A model generated the notes under the pieces. The model ran no database searches. It worked only from the letters and a program-made list of their open reading frames with translations, and was not told the origin of the DNA. A stretch of 18,234 nt of DNA from Candidatus Thalassarchaeaceae archaeon (GTDB lineage: Archaea; Thermoplasmatota; Poseidoniia; Poseidoniales; Thalassarchaeaceae), in the NCBI GenBank assembly GCA_030747885.1, contig JASLJW010000039.1, forward strand, positions 1 to 18,234. Direction: 5' to 3'. How positions within the stretch are numbered: position 1 is the stretch's first letter; each line of letters begins with the position of its first letter. A program made the position numbers and the translations under genes. This document shows positions 12,996-18,234 of the stretch, in pieces.

Positions 12996-15218
12996 ATGGC
13001 GGACGACGGAGATTCAGTTACCTTACGTGTTGCGAAAGCAATTCCTAGCGATGTGGGCCATGGACGTGCCAGAGTTCCATTCAACAATGAATTGGATTTG
13101 AAGCCAGGAGACATTATCGAAATTTCTGGTGAGAGCAAAACAGCTGCCGTTGTTTGGCGATGTAGGCCAGAAGATGCCAATTTAGGCGTAATTCGAGTTG
13201 ATGGTATTATTCGTAAAAATGCTGGAGTAAGTCTAGGTGATCGAGTAGATATTCGAAAAGTAGATGTAAAGAAATGTGAACGTTTGACTCTTTCACCAGT
13301 CATGGCAAAACAACAGAAGGTTAGGTTTGGCCCAGGAATTGAGGGTTTTGCTCGAAGAGGCTTGAACAAGAGGCCAGTGGTAGCAGGAGATCGAATTTTC
13401 ATTCCAGGGATGACATTGTTTGCTGAAGCATTACCTTTTGCCATTGTTTCGACAAAACCAAAGGGCATTGTCCAAGTTGCTCCAGAGACTGAGATAGTCA
13501 TCAAAGAGGAAGTCTTTGATGAAGAAGAGGATGCTACAACCCAATCTATTGCATACGAAGATATTGGAGGTTTAGGAAACCAATTACAGAAGGTTCGAGA
13601 GATGATTGAACTTCCTCTAAAGCATCCAATATTGTTCCGTCGCTTAGGTATCGATCCTCCTAAGGGAGTATTACTTCATGGGCCACCTGGAACTGGAAAA
13701 ACGATGATTGCAAAAGCAGTCGCATCGGAGACGAATGCACATTTTTCTTCCATCAATGGACCTGAAATTATTTCCAAATATTATGGTGAATCTGAGAAAG
13801 CATTGCGGGAGATATTTGATGAGGCTACTCAGAATGCTCCAGCAATTATTTTCATTGATGAACTCGATAGTATCGCCCCTAAACGTGAAGATGTGACAGG
13901 TGAAGTTGAACGCCGAGTAGTTGCACAACTCTTGACATTGATGGACGGCATGCATGGACGAGATAATGTAATTGTAATTGGGGCCACCAATCGTCGAGAT
14001 GCGATTGATCAAGCTTTGAGGAGACCGGGACGTTTCGATAGGGAATTAGAAATCGGAGTTCCAGACAAAGAAGGGAGACGTGAGATTGTTGATATTCATA
14101 CTCGTGGAATGCCCATTAGTGATGATTTTGAAATTGAATGGGTTCTTGAGAATTCGTATGGTTTTGTTGGAGCAGATATTAACGCATTAGTTCGTGAGGC
14201 TGCTATGAAGGCACTGCGTCGATACCTACCTGAGATTGACCTTGATGAAGAAGAGATTCCAACTGAAGTTCTAGAGAAGATGGAAGTTAAGATGGTGGAT
14301 TTCCGTGATGCGATTAAGGATATCGAACCTAGTGCATTAAGAGAGATTTATGTTGAAATTCCAGAGGTTGGATGGGACCAAGTTGGAGGTCTTCAAGAGA
14401 TCAAAGATCGACTCAAGGAGAGTATAGAATGGCCTTTGACACAACCTGAATTATTCTCCCACTTTGGAGTAAAACCTCCGAGAGGAGTAGTTCTCTTTGG
14501 TGCACCTGGTACTGGTAAGACACTTATTGCAAAAGCAATTGCTAATGAAGCCAAGGCCAACTTTATTTCTGTAAAAGGACCAGAGATGATTTCTAAATGG
14601 GTAGGAGAATCAGAGCGAGGTATCCGAGAGGTTTTCAAGAAGGCCAAGCAAGCTGCACCAAGCATCATTTTCCTTGATGAGTTTGAATCAATTGCAGGAG
14701 CTAGAGTTGAGAATAGAGGAGAAGGTAGCGATGTAATGAATCGCGTAGTCAATCAATTACTTTCATCCATGGATGGAGTTGAGGCTCTTGAAGGAGTCAT
14801 TGTAATTGCAGCTACTAACAGGCCAGAGATGATTGATCCAGCATTGCTTAGGTCAGGAAGATTTGAACGAGTTCTTCACGTCCCTCCTCCAGACGAATCA
14901 TCAATCAAGGAAATTTTGAAGATTCACACAGCAGAGATGCCTTTAGGCAAATTTGATTTGATGTCCTTTGCCAAATCATTGAATGGATATACTGGAGCAG
15001 ATATAGAGGCAATTTGTAGAGAGGCCGCTTTAATTGCGATGAGGGCAGGAAGGAAGACAATTTCCTCGAAGCATTTCGACGAGGCAATAAACAGAGTTCG
15101 ACCTACTGTAACTCCTGATATGATGCAATATTATGAGAAATTACAAGATTTGTTAACCAGTGGTTTAGATTCAATTCGCCGTAACAACGATGGCCTCCGA
15201 GGTATAGAATCAGTTTGA
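12996..15218 (+). CDS. cdc48: Cdc48/VAT-type AAA+ ATPase (p97 homologue)
   Basis: 740 residues with the full archaeal Cdc48 layout: double-psi-barrel N subdomain about 5-88, second N subdomain about 105-165, then two AAA+ rings. D1: Walker A GPPGTGKT at 229-236, Walker B with D288-E289 (IIFIDELDSIAP), and RRPGRFDRE with the arginine-finger region. D2: Walker A GAPGTGKT at 502-509, Walker B with D561-E562 (IIFLDEFESIAG), and RSGRFERVLHV. All catalytic residues are present, so both rings should hydrolyse ATP. The family unfolds proteins and feeds the 20S proteasome or remodels complexes. The C-terminus (LRGIESV) lacks the hydrophobic-Tyr-X proteasome-docking motif. Length matches Thermoplasma VAT. 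The ATG has GGGTG about 7 nt upstream. It is followed after 8 bp by a PRC-barrel gene, probably in the same transcript. Confidence 0.96.
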   Translation: MADDGDSVTLRVAKAIPSDVGHGRARVPFNNELDLKPGDIIEISGESKTAAVVWRCRPEDANLGVIRVDGIIRKNAGVSLGDRVDIRKVDVKKCERLTLSPVMAKQQKVRFGPGIEGFARRGLNKRPVVAGDRIFIPGMTLFAEALPFAIVSTKPKGIVQVAPETEIVIKEEVFDEEEDATTQSIAYEDIGGLGNQLQKVREMIELPLKHPILFRRLGIDPPKGVLLHGPPGTGKTMIAKAVASETNAHFSSINGPEIISKYYGESEKALREIFDEATQNAPAIIFIDELDSIAPKREDVTGEVERRVVAQLLTLMDGMHGRDNVIVIGATNRRDAIDQALRRPGRFDRELEIGVPDKEGRREIVDIHTRGMPISDDFEIEWVLENSYGFVGADINALVREAAMKALRRYLPEIDLDEEEIPTEVLEKMEVKMVDFRDAIKDIEPSALREIYVEIPEVGWDQVGGLQEIKDRLKESIEWPLTQPELFSHFGVKPPRGVVLFGAPGTGKTLIAKAIANEAKANFISVKGPEMISKWVGESERGIREVFKKAKQAAPSIIFLDEFESIAGARVENRGEGSDVMNRVVNQLLSSMDGVEALEGVIVIAATNRPEMIDPALLRSGRFERVLHVPPPDESSIKEILKIHTAEMPLGKFDLMSFAKSLNGYTGADIEAICREAALIAMRAGRKTISSKHFDEAINRVRPTVTPDMMQYYEKLQDLLTSGLDSIRRNNDGLRGIESV

Positions 15219-15226
15219 GGTGTGAT

Positions 15227-15469
15227 ATGCCAGCCACATTTACTCGTGAATTACTTTCTAGGGAAGTTAGGGATCGTAATGGCGATGTTTTAGGCCATGT
15301 TGCGGACCTAATAATTGATACACGCACTGGAAGTGTGACCTTTGTAATGGTACGAATTGCAAGTAATTTAGACCCCTCTCAATTACCTTGGCCGTCTGAA
15401 TCTGGATTGATTTCATTGCCTATAGATGAAGTTCGAGAGATATCTACTGCAATTCATCTTCATCGATGA
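15227..15469 (+). CDS. Small PRC-barrel domain protein
   Basis: 80 residues from ATG 15227-15229. GAGGTG at 15217-15222, overlapping the cdc48 stop, stands 4 nt upstream and fixes this start over the in-frame TTG at 15215. The sequence is one PRC-barrel: ELLSREVRDRNGDVLGHVADLIIDTRTGSVTFVMV in pattern (positions 8-42: a Gly-rich turn, GHVADLIID, then a strand), followed by LPWPSESGLISLPIDEVREI. PRC-barrels in archaea include RimM/CdvA-related and photosynthetic H-subunit-like proteins; small stand-alone versions are often of unknown role and can bind RNA-associated or membrane partners. Translational coupling to cdc48 suggests a functional link, perhaps an adaptor, but that is inference. No membrane segment. 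Confidence 0.82.
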   Translation: MPATFTRELLSREVRDRNGDVLGHVADLIIDTRTGSVTFVMVRIASNLDPSQLPWPSESGLISLPIDEVREISTAIHLHR

Positions 15470-15481
15470 ATCATCACTATA

Positions 15482-15516
15482 CGTGTGCGCACAAGCGTCT
15501 TAAGGCTCGTATGCGC
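15482..15516 (+). repeat. CG-rich short direct repeats and a palindrome in the spacer
   Basis: CGTGTGCGC (15482-15490) and CGTATGCGC (15508-15516) match at 8 of 9 positions and start 26 bp apart. The first copy overlaps a perfect 10-bp palindrome, TGTGCGCACA (15484-15493). GCGTCT also occurs twice (15495-15500 and 15515-15520). The spacing of about two and a half helical turns and the CG-rich composition in an AT-rich genome suggest a protein-binding site for the gene at 15554, or the end of the cdc48 transcript. Confidence 0.4.
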
Positions 15517-15553
15517 GTCTGAACATTGCTCCAGTCTATGGAGGGTGTAACTT

Positions 15554-17206
15554 ATGGCGGTACCCAGCGTTTCAGTTGTTGGAAATTGGCTACGTTCACC
15601 CTCAGGAAAAAGAATGGTTGCTTTGTCTTTATTTTACTTGACTTTAGGCCTTCTTTTTACCACAGTGGCAGGGACATATATTGAACGTTCAGAGGTCCAC
15701 CAAAGTGCCTATGGTACTGATTGGAATGACATGAGTTCATTCAAAGAAGACATCAACAATCAAGGAATAACTACAACAAGTATTGTTAGCAGCCCTCTTT
15801 TGTTAGAAGAAATACAATCTCCAAGCGATACGGTGTTTGTTGTTTCAGGAATTGAAAGAGACACAATATCACTTCCAAGATTTAGTGGAGATAGTAGTGT
15901 TATTCAATTGGTAGAAGGATTGGGTTATTCTACTTCTGAAATCGAGGCAATACGTAAATTTGTAGAACGAGGAGGCACAATCGTAGTTCTCGACGACTTT
16001 GGATATGCTCAGGGTCTAGCAGCAGAATTTGGTTTGGGTTATAGTGGGCATCAATTGTACGACACTCAGTCTTGGGATCCCGATCTTGATTTCAATTATG
16101 TATGGATGAATATTACTAATGGTTTCAATTATACTGCGGCATCATCTACATCGAGAACGAATACCAACCCTTGTCTTGCAGATGCAGATTTAGATGGGAT
16201 TCCAGATTTTATCGATGAACAACCTGAAAATTCTCAAGTAGGACTTTCCAGCACTCCCAACCCATCTACTCTTTCTCTTTGTTCTCATCGCTGGGACTCT
16301 GTTTCAGCTATTTACAACACAGATCCTGGATATGATTTGTTGTTGAATCAACCGAGTGCTTTCGATAAGGAAAGTGCTGGTGATGAGGACAAGAATCTCT
16401 ATGCAATTGGATTTTCAACTCAGGATGCCTATCTCGATACCAATGATGATGGTGAATTAACAGTAGGTTTCAGCGGTAGTGATGTTGGAGCAGATGAACA
16501 AGGCCCTTTCGCAATGTATGTGAAGTACTGCCGTTCTAGGAATTGTGATAATTCTGATTCTGGCCGAGCTTATTTTGTTACAGATGGGAGTTTACTAGTC
16601 AATTCAGTCTACGACACTGAAGGAACAAACGAAGGTGCTTATGGGATATTTAACAAAACAATAGATCCCAATGACAACCGTCGTTGGGCTCTAGATTTGA
16701 TTGCTGAGGCGTTGATGTCTAACGATGGAAATGGTACAGTTTCACCAGATGCACAGGTTATTTTTGATGAAAGTAGGCACCAACAACCTAGTTTCATGGG
16801 AGATACATACAATCTTCTCTATTACATTCTCATTTATTTTACAAATGATTGGATGGCTATGTTGTTGATGTTCCTTGGTCTTTTCATTCTCTTTGAATTC
16901 ATCATCATCAAGAAGTTAGATCCAGAACCATGGAGGCACGTATTCAGCATCATCTACTATGGATATGGTGATTCGAGAAGATACGAGTACTATGGTAGGG
17001 CGAATAAAATCAAGCAGATTCTTCTAACCAGAGTAAGAAATGTCAATTCATTAACTCGTGAGGAATTCGATGCGCTGCCTGCTAGAGATCTTCAGAAGAT
17101 GGTAAATGATCCTGTATTGGTCAAATTTATTTTCGAAGATAGGCGTTATTCCATGGAGGAAATAATTGCCGTGATCAAACGAGTCAAGACATGGGGGCGA
17201 CGCTAA
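15554..17206 (+). CDS. Two-helix envelope protein resembling DUF4350 proteins, with calcium-loop-like motifs
   Basis: 550 residues. One helix near 22-42, an extracytoplasmic region of about 370 residues, further hydrophobic segments at about 418-453, then a basic cytoplasmic tail of about 95 residues (GRANKIKQILLTRVRN...VKTWGRR). The outer region has a Rossmann-like start (SDTVFVVSGI, EIEAIRKFVERGGTIVVLDDFGYA at 129-151), as in DUF4350 proteins and related gliding/GATase-like folds, and VIFDESRHQ at 402-410 before the second helix, the FDExHH-like signature of that group. Aspartate-rich loops at 210-221 (DADLDGIPDFID) and 295-306 (DTNDDGELTVGF) look like calcium sites. GGAGGGTG at 15540-15547 precedes the ATG by 6 nt. 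The stop abuts the ATG of the DUF58 gene. DUF4350 assignment is by motif memory. Confidence 0.75.
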   Translation: MAVPSVSVVGNWLRSPSGKRMVALSLFYLTLGLLFTTVAGTYIERSEVHQSAYGTDWNDMSSFKEDINNQGITTTSIVSSPLLLEEIQSPSDTVFVVSGIERDTISLPRFSGDSSVIQLVEGLGYSTSEIEAIRKFVERGGTIVVLDDFGYAQGLAAEFGLGYSGHQLYDTQSWDPDLDFNYVWMNITNGFNYTAASSTSRTNTNPCLADADLDGIPDFIDEQPENSQVGLSSTPNPSTLSLCSHRWDSVSAIYNTDPGYDLLLNQPSAFDKESAGDEDKNLYAIGFSTQDAYLDTNDDGELTVGFSGSDVGADEQGPFAMYVKYCRSRNCDNSDSGRAYFVTDGSLLVNSVYDTEGTNEGAYGIFNKTIDPNDNRRWALDLIAEALMSNDGNGTVSPDAQVIFDESRHQQPSFMGDTYNLLYYILIYFTNDWMAMLLMFLGLFILFEFIIIKKLDPEPWRHVFSIIYYGYGDSRRYEYYGRANKIKQILLTRVRNVNSLTREEFDALPARDLQKMVNDPVLVKFIFEDRRYSMEEIIAVIKRVKTWGRR

Positions 17207-18234
17207 ATGTGGACTAGGAAGGCATCAATTCTTGGTGCTGGAGGGGTAGCTCTAGTATTGGTTGGCATGATGATGTCTAATTTCCAGATGATGGTATTTG
17301 GTGTTGCTTTCGTTGCCTTCCTTTCAGTTAATTCATGGATTACTGGTCATGGAGATGTGCAGGTAGTTCGAACATTAAGTGCAGATAATTTGTACAAGGG
17401 AGATGATTTGTATGTTGAGTTGGAGATTACAAATCCATCCTGGCGAAGGACTCAGCAGTTGGAAATTTACGACAACGTACCACATGAGATGAAGTTGCGT
17501 AGTGGCTTGAATTACATGAGGGTAAATCTTGGTCCAGGAGAGACTACTCGTGTGAGGTATGTTTTACGATGTCCATTAAGAGGGCATTATTCCATTGGCC
17601 CTATATCCATTAGGTATCGCGATTCATTCAATTTATTCTCACAAGAGATGTATGTTGATCATCGCTCTGATTTGATTGTATTCCCACAGGTTCGTGCGAT
17701 TGAAGAGGCGATGGTTCGAAGTAGAACGCCCAAGATGTATACTGGAGCAACGACCTTGCGCACCCCTGGCCCAGGTACTGAATTTTTCAGTCTTCGAGAA
17801 TATGTCCCCGGAGATCCATTCAAAATTATCAATTGGAAGGCATATGCTCGAACAGGCCAACTAATTGTCAATGAGAAATGTCGAGATGCAGTAACGGATG
17901 TGTTCATTCTAGTAGATAGTCGCGATATCAGTCGGATAGGTACTGTACTGAAGAATCCATTAGAAGTAGGAACTGTTGCAGCAGCATCCCTAGCATCTTA
18001 TTTTATCAAGCGACGAGATAGTGTTGCATTGGCCGTTTACGACGACCGTCTCTCATTTCTTCCCCCAGATACTGGGGATAAGCAGTATTTCAAAATCTTG
18101 AGTAGTCTTGCAGGTGTAGCACCCAAGGGGGCAATGCCATTGCAGGCAGTTACCAACGCCCTTTCCTCTAGATTTAGTAGAGGTTCACCAGTATTCATTA
18201 TTAGTGCTCTAGAAGGAGATGGAACAACTATCCC
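17207..18234 (+). CDS. DUF58 protein, C-terminus beyond the window
   Basis: The frame is open from ATG 17207-17209, directly after the previous TAA, to the window end: 342 complete codons, truncated on the right. Two N-terminal helices (about 8-24 and 27-45) are followed by a beta-rich region with GHYSIGPISIRYRDSFNLF at 126-144, then the DUF58 signature at 192-215 (EFFSLREYVPGD, INWKAYAR) and a vWA-like strand VFILVDSRD at 232-240. The vWA metal site is not canonical (DSRDI instead of DxSxS). DUF58 proteins typically neighbour MoxR ATPases and DUF4350 or transglutaminase-like genes and are thought to help mature or assemble envelope complexes. No MoxR gene is seen here; it may lie outside. 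Translation is probably coupled to the upstream gene. Confidence 0.9.
   Translation, partial: MWTRKASILGAGGVALVLVGMMMSNFQMMVFGVAFVAFLSVNSWITGHGDVQVVRTLSADNLYKGDDLYVELEITNPSWRRTQQLEIYDNVPHEMKLRSGLNYMRVNLGPGETTRVRYVLRCPLRGHYSIGPISIRYRDSFNLFSQEMYVDHRSDLIVFPQVRAIEEAMVRSRTPKMYTGATTLRTPGPGTEFFSLREYVPGDPFKIINWKAYARTGQLIVNEKCRDAVTDVFILVDSRDISRIGTVLKNPLEVGTVAAASLASYFIKRRDSVALAVYDDRLSFLPPDTGDKQYFKILSSLAGVAPKGAMPLQAVTNALSSRFSRGSPVFIISALEGDGTTI

Noticed and set aside
12953..13504. 183-codon open frame on the minus strand within cdc48
   Set aside because: It lies antisense to the strongly conserved N domain of Cdc48 and has no recognisable domain; it follows from the codon bias of the real gene.
1..18234. 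Search for CRISPR arrays, insertion sequences, integrases, attachment sites and toxin-antitoxin pairs
   Set aside because: No regularly spaced repeats, transposase motifs, tRNA-associated duplications or small toxin-like gene pairs were seen on either strand.

Overview
The window looks like a chromosomal segment from an uncultivated, AT-rich (roughly 40% GC by eye) euryarchaeon. The best guess is the marine Thermoplasmatota (Poseidoniales, Marine Group II or III). Archaeal markers are a Cdc48/VAT ATPase with two AAA+ modules, a chromosomal protein MC1, a stand-alone Lrp/AsnC ligand-binding (RAM) domain, a small PRC-barrel protein, TATA-like boxes, and strong Shine-Dalgarno sites in tightly packed operons. 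The lineage assignment is inference; no rRNA is present. I see no insertion sequence, CRISPR array, tRNA or integrase, so this reads as core chromosome.

Layout. 1-186 holds the C-terminus of an unrecognised gene, overlapped tail-to-tail by a macro-domain gene on the minus strand. Divergent from that is a giant secreted, membrane-anchored surface protein of about 1,699 residues. It appears to be a TIGR03790-type domain split in two by PA14, LamG and a further beta-rich segment, followed by Ig-like modules and one C-terminal membrane helix. Next come a RAM-domain gene, the MC1 gene and an eight-helix membrane protein of unknown role. A 74-nt nested inverted repeat precedes MC1, and a terminator-like hairpin follows it. 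The MC1 gene is far more GC-rich than its surroundings.

The middle, on the minus strand, is a respiratory block. It contains an aldehyde dehydrogenase and then sdhC-sdhA-sdhB, with stop and start codons abutting or one base apart. The single membrane anchor resembles the mycobacterial Sdh1 (type F) anchor rather than the usual SdhC/SdhD pair. That makes a membrane-embedded Rieske-type cluster in this archaeal complex II a testable possibility.

The right part, on the plus strand, carries cdc48 with a co-transcribed PRC-barrel gene. After a short CG-rich spacer with repeats come a two-helix envelope protein resembling DUF4350 proteins and a DUF58 protein truncated by the window end. The latter two are joined stop-to-start and probably form part of a MoxR/DUF58-type envelope or maturation module, although no MoxR gene is visible here.

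All intergenic spaces are shorter than about 135 bp. The points most worth following are the split-domain surface protein, the type F-like succinate dehydrogenase, and the structured non-coding elements bracketing MC1.
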